DNA from: Sodaliphilus pleomorphus
GTDB taxonomy: Bacteria; Bacteroidota; Bacteroidia; Bacteroidales; Muribaculaceae
DNA length: 64,000 nt
Direction: 5' to 3'
NCBI RefSeq assembly: GCF_009676955.1
Contig: NZ_CP045696.1
Coordinates: forward strand, 1,805,001-1,869,000
The notes under the pieces were generated by a model. It worked only from the letters and a program-made list of their open reading frames with translations. It had not been told where the DNA came from and did not search any database. The position numbers and the translations under genes are program-made. Positions 1-9,071 of the stretch are shown in pieces. Each line of letters starts with the position of its first letter. The stretch's first letter is position 1.

Positions 1-2
1 AG

Positions 3-707
3 CGCATGTATGCCGAGCCCAACTTTGCCCGCTACATGTGGGCCGGCCTTGAGGGCAACCACGACCACATGTCGCGTCGTGGCCAGGGCGTGGCGGGCGC
101 TGGCGGGCTGAGCGACGCCTACTTTCGCGACGCCCACTACCTGCCGCCCAACGGCTATGCCGGGCAGGAGGGCGTGTGCTACTACTTCCACTACGGCGAC
201 GCGCTCTTTGTCATGCTCAACAACGAGGCCATGCACGACGAGGCTGGCCGCGAGCAGGCCAAGGCCTGGCTCAAGCGCGTGGCCAAGCGCGAGAAACACA
301 AGTATCTGGTGGTGTGCATGCACTACGAGTGGTTTGACGGCCCCACGGGCAAACCCTTCATGTACGACTGGTTTCACGACACCTTCGACGCCTGTGGCGT
401 CGACCTGGCGCTTGCAGGCAACAGCCACATCTACAACCGCAGCCATGCCATCTACCAGGGCCGGGTGACCGACGGCACCCGTCGTGGCACGGTCTACATC
501 CAGAGCACGTCGAGCGACAACGGGCGCGGCCGCGATGCCGGCACGCTCACCCACAGCCTCGACTTCATAGCCCGGCACTGGAGCGAGGGCACGCACACCG
601 TGAGCGCCATGCTGCTCGACGTCGACCCCCGGCGCATGACGGTGACCCTCTACGACCGCACCGGCCGCCTCATCGACCAGGCCACAATCCCGGCCAAGCG
701 CAAGTGA
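3..707 (+). CDS. Metallophosphoesterase, C-terminal part (gene cut by window edge)
   Basis: The reading frame is open from the first bases, so the gene starts outside the window. The visible part has calcineurin-like phosphoesterase motifs: an early GNHDH block, VVCMHYEWF in the middle and a later AGNSHIYNRS, which together supply metal-ligand Asn and His residues. These enzymes hydrolyse phosphomono- or phosphodiesters with two metal ions. The substrate cannot be inferred. The N-terminal part, where the first metal ligands and any signal peptide would lie, is missing. A perfect 12-bp hairpin follows the stop codon. The family call is good; the specific function is open. Confidence 0.8.
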   Translation, partial: RMYAEPNFARYMWAGLEGNHDHMSRRGQGVAGAGGLSDAYFRDAHYLPPNGYAGQEGVCYYFHYGDALFVMLNNEAMHDEAGREQAKAWLKRVAKREKHKYLVVCMHYEWFDGPTGKPFMYDWFHDTFDACGVDLALAGNSHIYNRSHAIYQGRVTDGTRRGTVYIQSTSSDNGRGRDAGTLTHSLDFIARHWSEGTHTVSAMLLDVDPRRMTVTLYDRTGRLIDQATIPAKRK

Positions 708-711
708 ACCA

Positions 712-740
712 TGCCGCCACCGCCTGCCGCGGTGGCGGCA
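712..740 (+). terminator. Hairpin after the phosphoesterase gene
   Basis: A perfect 12-bp stem (712-723 with 729-740) around a 5-base loop lies just after the stop codon. There is no T-run behind it, so it may be a 3'-end stabiliser rather than an intrinsic terminator. Confidence 0.5.
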
Positions 741-979
741 CAACAGCGGCTGGTGGTGGAGCGCTTGAGCGCGGAACGCGTCCCTAACGTTAGGTGGCGG
801 TTATTGCAGGGTGAATGGTCTGCTGCTCCTGTTCGGGAGCTTGCCGGGTCGTGCGGCATTGCGTGGCCGGCGCGTGCTAATTCCAATTAGAAGTGCAAAA
901 CTCTGCGGTGCATTAAAACATGAAAAACACCGCGGAGGTTTGCCTTGCGGCTGGGGGCGCGAAGCCCCCAAAGAGCATT
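741..979. other. Gene-poor stretch before the IS30 element
   Basis: No convincing gene is visible. A short open frame at 811-993 has neither a plausible ribosome site nor family features. A small GGGGGC/GCCCCC hairpin lies close to the left end of the insertion sequence. Confidence 0.4.
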
Positions 980-2035
980 GGCGGATAACTTAAGCAATAC
1001 AAAAAAAGAGGAGATCTTTCGTTCCCCTCCCTAAGATTAATTAATTTTGTATTGTGATGTATAAACAATTAACCTCGGAGCAAAGATACACAATAAGTGT
1101 GCTACTCCAAACGAAATTCTCACTTAGTTTCATAGCCGAGACTATTGGTGTGTCAGTAAGCACGGTTTCTCGTGAGCGAAGGCGTAATTCTAATGCTAAA
1201 GGCGTTTATGACGCACGTACGGCCGTATTGAAAGTCAAACGACGCAAGGCCAGGACACCTGGCAATCGCCGTATCGCTCCCTATGTACGCAGCCGTGTTT
1301 TTGAACTTATCCGTAAGGAGCAGTGGTCGCCGGAGGAAGTCGCCGGATGGCTTGGCAAGAAAGAGGGCATCACGGTGTCCAAGTCAACCATATACAACTG
1401 GATAGCGGCCCTTTCCCCACATTACGGGGACAACATCCGAAAGCACCTCAGGCATGGAGGCAGACCAAGGCAAAAGTCCTTGCTTACCACCAAGGCGCAT
1501 ATTCCCAACCGCCTCTCCATTGACGAAAGACCGGAAACGGACTATGGACAGACCATAGGAGACTGGGAGATGGACACCATCGTAGGAAAGGAAGGCAAAG
1601 GTGCCATCGTTACTCTGGTTGAGAGGAGGAGCTGCTTTATGCTCATGGAGAAACTCGATACGGGAAAGCAGGCCGTTCCACTGGCATATGCCGTGGTGAG
1701 ACTCATACGGGAGAGCGGGTTGCCTGTAAGGTCGATAACGACAGACAACGGGCCGGAGTTTGCCGCACACGAAATCATTGCGAGGGAACTTAACACGAAA
1801 GTTTACTTCGCACATCCGTACTGCTCGTGGGAGAAGGGAGCTATCGAGAACATGAACGGGCTCATCAGGCAATATATTCCGAAGAAGACGGACTTTAGGG
1901 GAATTTCAAGGCTATATGTCAAGAGCATCATCGAAAAATTAAACAACAGGCCAAGAAAGAAAAACGGATTTCGAAAGCCCAAAGACATGATTAAAGAAAA
2001 ATAGCGTAACTTTGCACTTGCTTCTGGAATCCGCC
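980..2035 (+). mobile_element. IS30-family insertion sequence
   Basis: A single transposase gene is enclosed by imperfect terminal inverted repeats. The left end begins GGCGGATAACTTAAGCAA at 980. The right end read on the - strand from 2035 begins GGCGGATTCCAGAAGCAA. They share GGCGGAT and AAGCAA. No clear short target duplication is seen next to these ends (ATT against CGC), so the exact ends may be off by a few bases or the duplication may have decayed. The size, about 1.06 kb, is normal for a Bacteroidetes IS30-type element. Confidence 0.75.
1057..2004 (+). CDS. IS30-family transposase
   Basis: This is a DDE transposase that cuts and joins the ends of its own element. The N-terminal third is a helix-turn-helix region (residues about 5-45, with IAETIGVSVSTVSRE) followed by a second DNA-binding part. 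The catalytic core shows D in DWEMDTIVG (about residue 173), D in TTDNGPEF (about 230) and E in KGAIENMNG (about 264), spaced as in IS30. The frame is intact and about 315 residues long, so the element may be active. The start is ATG 1057; GTG 1054 immediately before it is the alternative. Confidence 0.92.
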   Translation: MYKQLTSEQRYTISVLLQTKFSLSFIAETIGVSVSTVSRERRRNSNAKGVYDARTAVLKVKRRKARTPGNRRIAPYVRSRVFELIRKEQWSPEEVAGWLGKKEGITVSKSTIYNWIAALSPHYGDNIRKHLRHGGRPRQKSLLTTKAHIPNRLSIDERPETDYGQTIGDWEMDTIVGKEGKGAIVTLVERRSCFMLMEKLDTGKQAVPLAYAVVRLIRESGLPVRSITTDNGPEFAAHEIIARELNTKVYFAHPYCSWEKGAIENMNGLIRQYIPKKTDFRGISRLYVKSIIEKLNNRPRKKNGFRKPKDMIKEK

Positions 2036-2392
2036 CGCGTGGATGTATGTATAAATAATACTAAAAGTTTACAAATATTAACATTTAAAACCTACCAATT
2101 TCAGAACAAAGTGTTAACTTTGCACGCTTTTTCAAGGGGAGCAAGTAACCCCATCGTTGCTACTTGATTTTGAAAGAGATTGTTGCCATGCCGTGTTGCA
2201 TGCAGTGCCGTGAGGCGACACCCGTCAACACAGTGGCAAAGAGCGATTTGTTTGATTGTTTGCTTCGCGGTTTTACAATTGAATAAAATGGTGCGGCACC
2301 GGGCATCTCTGGGAAGGATGCGCGGGCGCGACGGGCGCGCAGTGCGCAGGTCTTGAAACTAAAAATACAACTTTAAAAAAATATTTTTGATT
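2036..2392 (+). promoter_or_regulatory. Promoter region and long leader of the first secreted paralogue
   Basis: A Bacteroidetes -7 box TAACTTTG lies at 2115-2122 and would start RNA near 2129, leaving a leader of about 260 bases before ATG 2393. The leader has a CAAGTA/TACTTG hairpin near 2139-2163 and a GC-rich stretch near 2310-2350. A second TAACTTTG (2007-2014) sits inside the IS right end and points outward. Neither box has a clear TTG at the expected distance. No ORF is seen here. Confidence 0.5.
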
Positions 2393-3892
2393 ATGAAAAA
2401 GATTTTACTCTTTGCGGCTGTTGCCGCAATGATCGCTGTCGCCGCCCAGGCGCACAAATCGAAGTATGTGGGCACCGGCCACGGATCGGAGGATGTGACC
2501 TGGACCGACCAGCAAGACAACTACGAGATGCTGCCGCAGTCTCAATACACCGAGAGCGACACAGGCCTTGTCAACAATAAGAAACAGGATTTTTTGATTC
2601 GCTATAATAAAGTTCCTGAAATGTCCTGGAGTACAATGCTGAGAGTAAGAAGGATGCAGATGGATTGCTTTGTAACCCCCGAGGACTTCAATGGTAGCAT
2701 TGTTGATAGCCTTGGGAAACCACAAAGTCGTTTTTCAAGCATTCCACGCAATGCCGAGATTAAAAGGATAAATTTGTATACCCAATATCGTGAAAGTTTT
2801 TCTACAAGGCTGAACTTCAATGTGATTGCAGTTATGCAGGAGGTGCAAGCAGATTCTTTTTCAGTGGCCGACCTAAAGAAATCAATTAATGAAGTGGATC
2901 GTGAAATCATTGCCAGCAAAAATTATACATTGAGTACGGGCGAAGCCGAAGATAATTATTTTGATTCACTCACAGACGACAACATGTACTATGTTAAAGG
3001 CAACCCTGACACTTATAAAATGCATTGTTACTTTCCTTATTCTTTTCTGTTTACTGGGAAAAAGAATGTGCGGCTTATATTGGAGTGGTCAGATGTGGTT
3101 GATGATAACGAAACACTTGGTCTTCTGATACAAGGAGGTAAGGGTGTCTATTCTTATGCCAACAAGCCTGCAAAAGTTGCCAATGCTACAATTCTTCGTA
3201 CTGAAAATGACTATCATAGCGATCCTCACACCATTGTTCCTGGTCAGACTTCGTTCGACTTTGATGAGCCCCTTATTAATGCGCAGGTGAAGACTATACC
3301 ATATTACACGTTGCCCGACATCGACGTAGAGTTTTTCACCAACGACATCAAGGGCAAGGTCACGCTGCTCGACGAGGGCAAGACGGTGACCACCGACGAC
3401 GCCCCTGTGATCTCGTTGCAGCCCAACGGCCGTCCGCTGGTGCGCCTGCTCGACTGCACCACAGGCAGCTATGTGATGCCCGACGGCGCCACCGCGCTCA
3501 ACAGCGAGCACTCGGCCGAGGTGAATGCCGACGGCAGCTTTTCGTATACTGCCTTGAACCCCGAGCACACCTATCAGCTCAGCGCCTCGAGCAGCAGCTA
3601 CGGCTACTACGAGATCGACCAGCTCAACTTTGTGGAGGGTGAGAACGGCGTGAAGAGCGATGCCGACTTCGACCAGGCCTATGAGGGCAAGAAAAACGAC
3701 ATCGTGGCCAACGTCACCCTCACCAAGGGCACTGTCACCGGTGTGGCCGACGTTGCGGCCAGCAAGCAGGTGGCCGGCATCGACTACTACAACATGCAGG
3801 GCCAGCGCAGCAACAGCGCCCACGAGGGCGTGAACGTGGTGGTGACCCGCTACACCGACGGCACCACCCGTGTGGCCAAGGTGGTGAAGTAA
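2393..3892 (+). CDS. Secreted protein of unknown function with C-terminal sorting-like tail (paralogue 1)
   Basis: The protein has about 499 residues. It starts at ATG 2393; a TTG six bases earlier is less likely. A signal peptide (MKKILLFAAVAAMIAVAAQA) is clear. The mature start KYVGTGH...VTWT matches the start of the next gene's product. The last 180 residues (from about NDIKGKV) are nearly the same in both. The C-terminus (DYYNMQGQR, then GVNVVVTRYTDGT and a Lys-rich end) resembles Bacteroidetes C-terminal sorting domains, so export and surface attachment are likely. The middle, encoded by about 2575-3310, is visibly AT-richer than both flanks and does not match the paralogue, pointing to a mosaic gene. 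No enzymatic motif was recognised. Confidence 0.75.
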   Translation: MKKILLFAAVAAMIAVAAQAHKSKYVGTGHGSEDVTWTDQQDNYEMLPQSQYTESDTGLVNNKKQDFLIRYNKVPEMSWSTMLRVRRMQMDCFVTPEDFNGSIVDSLGKPQSRFSSIPRNAEIKRINLYTQYRESFSTRLNFNVIAVMQEVQADSFSVADLKKSINEVDREIIASKNYTLSTGEAEDNYFDSLTDDNMYYVKGNPDTYKMHCYFPYSFLFTGKKNVRLILEWSDVVDDNETLGLLIQGGKGVYSYANKPAKVANATILRTENDYHSDPHTIVPGQTSFDFDEPLINAQVKTIPYYTLPDIDVEFFTNDIKGKVTLLDEGKTVTTDDAPVISLQPNGRPLVRLLDCTTGSYVMPDGATALNSEHSAEVNADGSFSYTALNPEHTYQLSASSSSYGYYEIDQLNFVEGENGVKSDADFDQAYEGKKNDIVANVTLTKGTVTGVADVAASKQVAGIDYYNMQGQRSNSAHEGVNVVVTRYTDGTTRVAKVVK

Positions 3893-3925
3893 AGGCACAA
3901 TACATCGCATTTTTTTTAGAGTAAG

Positions 3926-3974
3926 TGCGTCCCAGCCAGGGTTTCATAGCGTGGCAGGGGCGCATTGCTTTTTG
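3926..3974 (+). terminator. 3' palindrome with T-run, shared by the two paralogues
   Basis: A 13-position stem (3926-3938 with 3952-3964, one mismatch and one G-T pair) around a loop containing GTTTCA is followed by TTGCTTTTTG. The same stem and loop type recurs after the next gene at 5881-5920. Confidence 0.65.
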
Positions 3975-4378
3975 TGTGCATCCGTCTTTACCGTGGTTTG
4001 AGAGGTGGTTTCAATTGTTGCGACGGTGATGCAGTGCAATTCCCGCGTGGCAGGTTGATTACGGTGGGTTGCGCCTGTGTGTTTTGGTAGTTTTTGACTG
4101 GGATGAGGAAGAATGACAGCTTTTTAACTTTTTGGGGTTTGTAAATTTGAGAATTATTGTATAATTTTGGCTGTTGTTTCCAAGGACGATAGTATGTGAG
4201 GTTTAGTATTCTATGATTTTGATTTGTTTGTATCCACGAGTACATTCATGTGAGGCCTTGCGATGCAATGTGGCATCGCAGTCATTTAGAGTGCATTGCA
4301 GCAATGCTGCGCCGCACAGCTATCGAGAGAGTGGAAACCAATGAAGAGGAATTGAATAACATAAAATACATTCAGAAG
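3975..4378. other. Intergenic region with palindromes
   Basis: No gene is visible. Two palindromes lie here: TGCGATGC/GCATCGCA (4259-4266 with 4273-4280) and GCATTGC/GCAATGC (4293-4299 with 4301-4307, one-base spacer). They fall in the likely leader of the second paralogue and could be regulatory. No promoter box was fixed with confidence. Confidence 0.4.
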
Positions 4379-5833
4379 ATGAAAAAGACTACTTTACTTT
4401 TAGCAGTTTTGTCGGCTGGCATGACACTGGGTGTCAATGGCCAGACGGTGAAGTATGTGGGCGACGGTCACTATCAGCAGGAGGTCAACTGGACCCCGAC
4501 CCAGGAGACCAACGAGTTTCGCACGCAGCATACGGCCTACCAGGACATCATTACCTACATGGAGTCGACTGGCAGCAGCGGCAGGTATGTATCGCTGCCC
4601 AACTGGGTGGTCGACTGCATTGCGACTCCTGCCGAGTTCAAGGGCTTGATCACCCGCAACGGCGTGCCTGGCACTGCCGTCGAGTCGCTGCCGCCCTATG
4701 CCCAGGTGTCGCAAGTGTTTCTCACGGGCAGCCTGGCTCACCAGGACAAGACCCTCACGGGCCGCACCTTCAACTGCATCATCTTTGTGCAAGACTTTGC
4801 GGGCACGACCTATACCGATGCCGAGCTGAAAGCTCCCTATCAAACCGCGCTCAACGCTCTGTGGGCCAGCAAGAATGTGGTGGTGAGCAACTACACGGAG
4901 TCTAACGGCAAGCGTGTGGGCGATGCCTGCGGCTTCAACGACATGAGTGTGCAGGACTTTTTGCAGAGCAACTTCTCCAACATGCCCTACACCTATGAGG
5001 GCAAAGGCAACATCCTGGTGTCGGTCAACCTGCAGAGTGTCGAGCGCCTGGGCTTCCAGTATGGCACCATCCCCTCGCTTGTGAAAAATGCCACGATATT
5101 CCGCGGCAGTGGCACGTATGGCGAGCCCGACGGCAATGGCGGCAACAAGACCACCGATTTGACGCCCACCATCATCAGCGATACCGAATACTACAACGTG
5201 CCCGAGGAGTTGCAGGGCAGGAACATAGGTTTCCCCATCCTGTCTAACACGTTGCCGGCCTTCGGCCTGAAGTATTTCACCAACGACATCAGGGGCAAGG
5301 TCACGCTCCAGGACCACGGCGTCAAGACCGACAAGGACGATGCTGCCGACGAGTTGCAGCCCAACTGCCGCCCGCTGGTGCGCCTGCTCGACCGCTCGAC
5401 CGAGACCTATCTGGTGCCCGACGGCGCTACCGCGCTCAACAGCAAAAACTCGGCCGAGGTGAATGCCGACGGCAGCTTCTCGTTCACAGGCCTGAACCCA
5501 GAGCACACCTATCAGCTCAGCGTGTCGAGCAGCAGCTACGGCTACCTCGAGTATACCACGCTCAACTTTGTGAAGGGCGAGACCGCAGTCAAGAGTGCCG
5601 ATGCTGCCTACGACCAGCACTACGAGGGCAAGAAAAACGACATCGAGGTTGAGATCTTCCTCAACAAGGGCACTGCCACCGCCGTGGCCGACGTTGCGGC
5701 CAGCAAGCAGGTGGCCGGCGTCGACTACTACAACATGCAGGGCCAGCGCAGCACCAGCGCCCACGAGGGCGTGAACGTGGTGGTGACCCGCTACACCGAC
5801 GGCACCAAGACCACTGCCAAGGTGGTGAAGTGA
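4379..5833 (+). CDS. Secreted protein of unknown function with C-terminal sorting-like tail (paralogue 2)
   Basis: The protein has about 484 residues. The open frame runs further upstream, but ATG 4379 gives a proper signal peptide (MKKTTLLLAVLSAGMTLGVNG) and aligns with paralogue 1. Like that protein it opens with KYVGDGH and WT, and it shares the whole C-terminal module (GRPLVRLLD, VPDGATALNS, VNADGSFS, EHTYQLS) and the tail DYYNMQGQR...GVNVVVTRYTDGT. The gene is GC-rich throughout, unlike paralogue 1, whose middle is AT-rich. The tail suggests export to the surface. The role is unknown; a host- or glycan-facing surface protein is possible but unproven. Confidence 0.75.
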   Translation: MKKTTLLLAVLSAGMTLGVNGQTVKYVGDGHYQQEVNWTPTQETNEFRTQHTAYQDIITYMESTGSSGRYVSLPNWVVDCIATPAEFKGLITRNGVPGTAVESLPPYAQVSQVFLTGSLAHQDKTLTGRTFNCIIFVQDFAGTTYTDAELKAPYQTALNALWASKNVVVSNYTESNGKRVGDACGFNDMSVQDFLQSNFSNMPYTYEGKGNILVSVNLQSVERLGFQYGTIPSLVKNATIFRGSGTYGEPDGNGGNKTTDLTPTIISDTEYYNVPEELQGRNIGFPILSNTLPAFGLKYFTNDIRGKVTLQDHGVKTDKDDAADELQPNCRPLVRLLDRSTETYLVPDGATALNSKNSAEVNADGSFSFTGLNPEHTYQLSVSSSSYGYLEYTTLNFVKGETAVKSADAAYDQHYEGKKNDIEVEIFLNKGTATAVADVAASKQVAGVDYYNMQGQRSTSAHEGVNVVVTRYTDGTKTTAKVVK

Positions 5834-5880
5834 GATAGCCACAGAGAAAAAAAGGGGGATGAGTAAATCGCCTTTGAAAT

Positions 5881-5920
5881 GTGCGCCCCTGCCAGGTTTC
5901 AAGCCATGGCAGGGGCGTAC
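5881..5920 (+). terminator. 3' palindrome of paralogue 2
   Basis: A 14-bp stem (5881-5894 with 5907-5920, one G-T pair) closes a 12-base loop with GTTTCA. It repeats the stem after paralogue 1. No T-run follows. Confidence 0.6.
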
Positions 5921-6084
5921 TTCATGCCGGGGGGCGGCGGCGGTGCCGATGTTCCCGGTTTTTTCCCCGCGAAATGCAGGCAATAAAACGTGAAAAGGTT
6001 GTCGAGGGCAGCTCATTGGCCTGCAACGTAGATGGGCTGTGATATTGTCAGTCGCTATGATGCGGCACATTGGCGGGCAAGTTC
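5921..6084. other. Intergenic region before pheT
   Basis: Nothing recognisable is seen between the palindrome and the pheT promoter. Confidence 0.4.
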
Positions 6085-6115
6085 TTGCGACTTGTGACTA
6101 TTTTTTGTAACTTTG
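6085..6115 (+). promoter_or_regulatory. pheT promoter
   Basis: TTG at 6085-6087, a 20-base spacer and TAACTTTG at 6108-6115 match the Bacteroidetes housekeeping consensus. Transcription would start near 6122, about 50 bases before the pheT start. Confidence 0.75.
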
Positions 6116-6172
6116 CGCGAATTTAGGCCCTCATGGTCTTGTAATTGCGCAAACAAAAATACACATAACGTT

Positions 6173-8638
6173 ATGAATGTATCATACAAATGGTTGAAGG
6201 AATACATCGACTTCGACTTGACCCCGCAGCAAGTGAGCGACGCGCTCACATCGCTGGGTCTCGAGGTGGATGCGCTTGAAGAAGTAGAAACTATCAAAGG
6301 CGGCCTCAAGGGGCTGGTGGTGGGCAAGGTGCTCACGTGTGAGCCCCACCCCAACAGCGACCACATGCACACCACGACCGTCGACCTGGGCAACGGCCAG
6401 GCTCCGGTACAGATCGTGTGCGGCGCGCCCAACGTGGCAGCAGGCCAGAAGGTGATAGTGGCCACCATAGGCACCAAGCTCTACGACGGCGACCAGGAAT
6501 TTGTGATCAAGAAATCGAAGCTGCGCGGCGTGGAATCCTACGGCATGATATGCGCCGAGGACGAGATAGGCGTGGGCACCGACCATAACGGCATCATTGT
6601 GCTGCCCGACGATGCCCAGGTGGGCATGCCGGCAGCCCAGTACTACGGCGTGGAGAGCGACTGGCTCATCGAGGTTGACCTCACCCCCAACCGCATCGAC
6701 GGCGCCTCGCACTATGGCGTGGCCCGCGACCTGAGTGCCTGGATGAAGCGTCACGGCATGGCCACGCGGCTGCACCGCCCCAGTGTGGAAGCCTTCAAGA
6801 TCGACCGTCGCGACGGCGGCATCCCCGTCGAGGTGGAAAACGCCGAGGCCTGCCCCCGCTACTGCGGCCTCACGGTGCGCAACGTGAAAGTGGGCGAGAG
6901 CCCCAAGTGGCTCAAAGACTACCTGAGCGCCGTGGGCCAGCGCCCCATCAACAATATCGTCGACATCACCAACTATATCCTGCTCGGCACCGGGCAGCCC
7001 ATGCACTGCTTCGACCTGAGCAAGGTGAAAGGCGACAAGATCGTGGTCAAGACGGTGAAAGAGGGCACCAAGTTTGTGACCCTCGACGGCGTGGAGCGCA
7101 CGCTCACCGACCGCGACCTCATGATATGCAACGCCGAGGAGCCCATGTGCATAGGCGGCGTGTTTGGCGGTCTCGACTCGGGCGTGACCGAGGCCACGAC
7201 CGACATCTTCCTGGAGAGCGCCTATTTCCACCCCACGTGGATACGCAAGAGCGCCCGCCGCTTCGGGCTCAACACCGATGCCTCGTTCCGCTTTGAGCGC
7301 GGCATCGACCCCAACGACACCATCTACAACCTCAAGCTGGCCGCCCTGCTCGTCAAGCAACTGGCCGGCGGCGAGACGTGCGGCGAGATTGTCGACGTGA
7401 AGGCCCACGACTTCCCGCCCTTCCCGGTGGAGTTGCGCTACGACTATGTGACCGGCCTCATAGGCAAGAACATAGGGCACGACACGATCAAGAGCATCGT
7501 CGAGAGCCTTGAGATGAAAGTGGTGGCCGAAGACGCCGAGCGACTCAGCCTCGAGGTGCCCACCTATCGTGTCGACGTGCGCCGGCCCTGCGACGTGGTC
7601 GAGGACATCCTGCGCGTGTACGGCTACAACAATGTGGAGTTTACCGACGAGATACACGGCTGCCTGAGCAACAAGGACGATGCCGACCTGCGCAACGACC
7701 TGCGCGAGCTCATAAGCAACCAGCTCACCAGCGAGGGCTACAACGAGATCATGAACAACTCGCTCACGGCCGCCAGCTACTACGAGGGCCTGGAAAGCTA
7801 CCCTGTGGAGCACTGTGTGCGTGTGATCAACGCCCTCTCGAGCGACCTCAACGTAATGCGCCAGACGCTGCTCTTCGGCGGCCTCGAGAGTCTGGCCCGC
7901 AACATCAACCGCAAGAATGCCAACTTGCGCATGTATGAGTTTGGCGACGTCTACAGCTACGATGCCACGGCCGACAACTCGCAGGTGGCCTTGGCCCCCT
8001 ACAGCGAGCACACCGCCCTGGGCATGTGGCTCACCGGCAACAACCACGACGACAGCTGGGCCGACAAGGTGCGCCCCCTGAGCGTCTACGACCTCAAGGC
8101 CGCCGTGGCCGGCGTGATGCGCCGCTTGGGCATAGCCCGTCGCGAGCTTGTGGTGGAGACCATGAGCAACGACCTGCTCGACCCGGCCTTGGTCTACAAG
8201 AACCGAGGCGGCAAGCTGCTGGGCGTGCTGGGCGTGGTCGACGAGGCAGTGGCCAGCAAATTTGACGTCGACCAGCCGGTGTATTTCGCCCAGTTCAACT
8301 GGAACCTGCTGTGCAAGCTCTCGAGCAAGAAGGAGGTGAAATATACCGACCTGCCCAAGACGCTGCCCTTGCGCCGCGACCTGGCCCTGCTGGTCGACAA
8401 GAGCGTGACCTACGCCCAAATCGAGCACGTGGTGGAGCAGAGCGAGCGGAAACTGCTCAAGAGCATGACCCTCTTCGACGTGTATGAGGGCAAGAACCTC
8501 GAGCCGGGCAAGAAGAGCTACGCCATATCGATGGTGCTGCAAGACGACCAGAAGACGCTCAACGACCACCAAATCGAGGCCGTGATGAAGAAAATCGTGG
8601 CCAACCTCGAGAAGCAACTTGGCGCCCAGTTGCGATAA
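6173..8638 (+). CDS. pheT: Phenylalanine-tRNA ligase beta subunit
   Basis: This subunit pairs with PheS to charge tRNA-Phe. The 821-residue length is normal. In order are the N-terminal domain (MNVSYKWLKEYI), a tRNA-binding OB domain with PHPNSDHMHTTTVDLG and QIVCGAPNV (about residues 40-150), the B3/B4 region with RYCGLTVRNV and VVDITNYILLGTGQPMHCFD (about 225-300), the B5 domain, the catalytic-like core, and the C-terminal anticodon-binding FDX domain (DLPKTLPLRRDLALLVD to the end). ATG 6173 is chosen because family N-termini begin there and it lies just after the promoter. pheS is not in the window, so the subunits are encoded apart. Confidence 0.96.
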   Translation: MNVSYKWLKEYIDFDLTPQQVSDALTSLGLEVDALEEVETIKGGLKGLVVGKVLTCEPHPNSDHMHTTTVDLGNGQAPVQIVCGAPNVAAGQKVIVATIGTKLYDGDQEFVIKKSKLRGVESYGMICAEDEIGVGTDHNGIIVLPDDAQVGMPAAQYYGVESDWLIEVDLTPNRIDGASHYGVARDLSAWMKRHGMATRLHRPSVEAFKIDRRDGGIPVEVENAEACPRYCGLTVRNVKVGESPKWLKDYLSAVGQRPINNIVDITNYILLGTGQPMHCFDLSKVKGDKIVVKTVKEGTKFVTLDGVERTLTDRDLMICNAEEPMCIGGVFGGLDSGVTEATTDIFLESAYFHPTWIRKSARRFGLNTDASFRFERGIDPNDTIYNLKLAALLVKQLAGGETCGEIVDVKAHDFPPFPVELRYDYVTGLIGKNIGHDTIKSIVESLEMKVVAEDAERLSLEVPTYRVDVRRPCDVVEDILRVYGYNNVEFTDEIHGCLSNKDDADLRNDLRELISNQLTSEGYNEIMNNSLTAASYYEGLESYPVEHCVRVINALSSDLNVMRQTLLFGGLESLARNINRKNANLRMYEFGDVYSYDATADNSQVALAPYSEHTALGMWLTGNNHDDSWADKVRPLSVYDLKAAVAGVMRRLGIARRELVVETMSNDLLDPALVYKNRGGKLLGVLGVVDEAVASKFDVDQPVYFAQFNWNLLCKLSSKKEVKYTDLPKTLPLRRDLALLVDKSVTYAQIEHVVEQSERKLLKSMTLFDVYEGKNLEPGKKSYAISMVLQDDQKTLNDHQIEAVMKKIVANLEKQLGAQLR

Positions 8639-8680
8639 CGACGACTACAACACTCTGTCACACATACAATTTATACAGTA

Positions 8681-9016
8681 ATGACAATTGATTTCAACGA
8701 CATAGAAGAGAAGATCAAGCCCCACTTCAAAGGCGGCGAGAAAGAGTACCGCGTGCGCACCTATCTCGACAACGAGAACCGCATCATGCGCGGCGTGCTC
8801 AAGCCAGGGGCAAGCATAGGCTACCACAAGCATGAGCTCAACAGCGAGGTCATGTACATCATCTCGGGCAAGGGACATGTGCTCTATGACCAGGGCGAGG
8901 AAGACGTGGTCGCCGGCCAGGTCACCTATTGCCCCAAGGGCCACAGCCACAGCCTCGTCAACAACGGCGACGAGGATCTCGTGTTTCTGGGCATCGTGGG
9001 CGAGCATCACGATTGA
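8681..9016 (+). CDS. Small cupin-domain protein
   Basis: The protein is 111 residues and forms one complete cupin barrel. Motif 1 is GASIGYHKHELNSEVMYIISG (about 47-67), with His and Glu metal ligands, and motif 2 is PKGHSHSLVNNG (about 87-98). Such single-domain cupins bind a metal and often act as isomerases, dioxygenases or sugar-binding proteins. The substrate is not visible. It starts 42 bases after pheT and may be read through from it, but no functional link is evident. Confidence 0.85.
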   Translation: MTIDFNDIEEKIKPHFKGGEKEYRVRTYLDNENRIMRGVLKPGASIGYHKHELNSEVMYIISGKGHVLYDQGEEDVVAGQVTYCPKGHSHSLVNNGDEDLVFLGIVGEHHD

Positions 9017-9071
9017 TGCAGCGGGCCATCACAATCGACACTGAAACAAAAAAAATAAATATCGAAACAAC

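Noticed and set aside
811..993. A 60-codon frame before the IS30 element
   Set aside because: No ribosome site, no homology signs and a composition like spacer DNA.
6182..8617. Long open frame on the - strand opposite pheT
   Set aside because: It is a shadow of GC-rich codons: His/Val/Ala-rich text without motifs, fully inside pheT.
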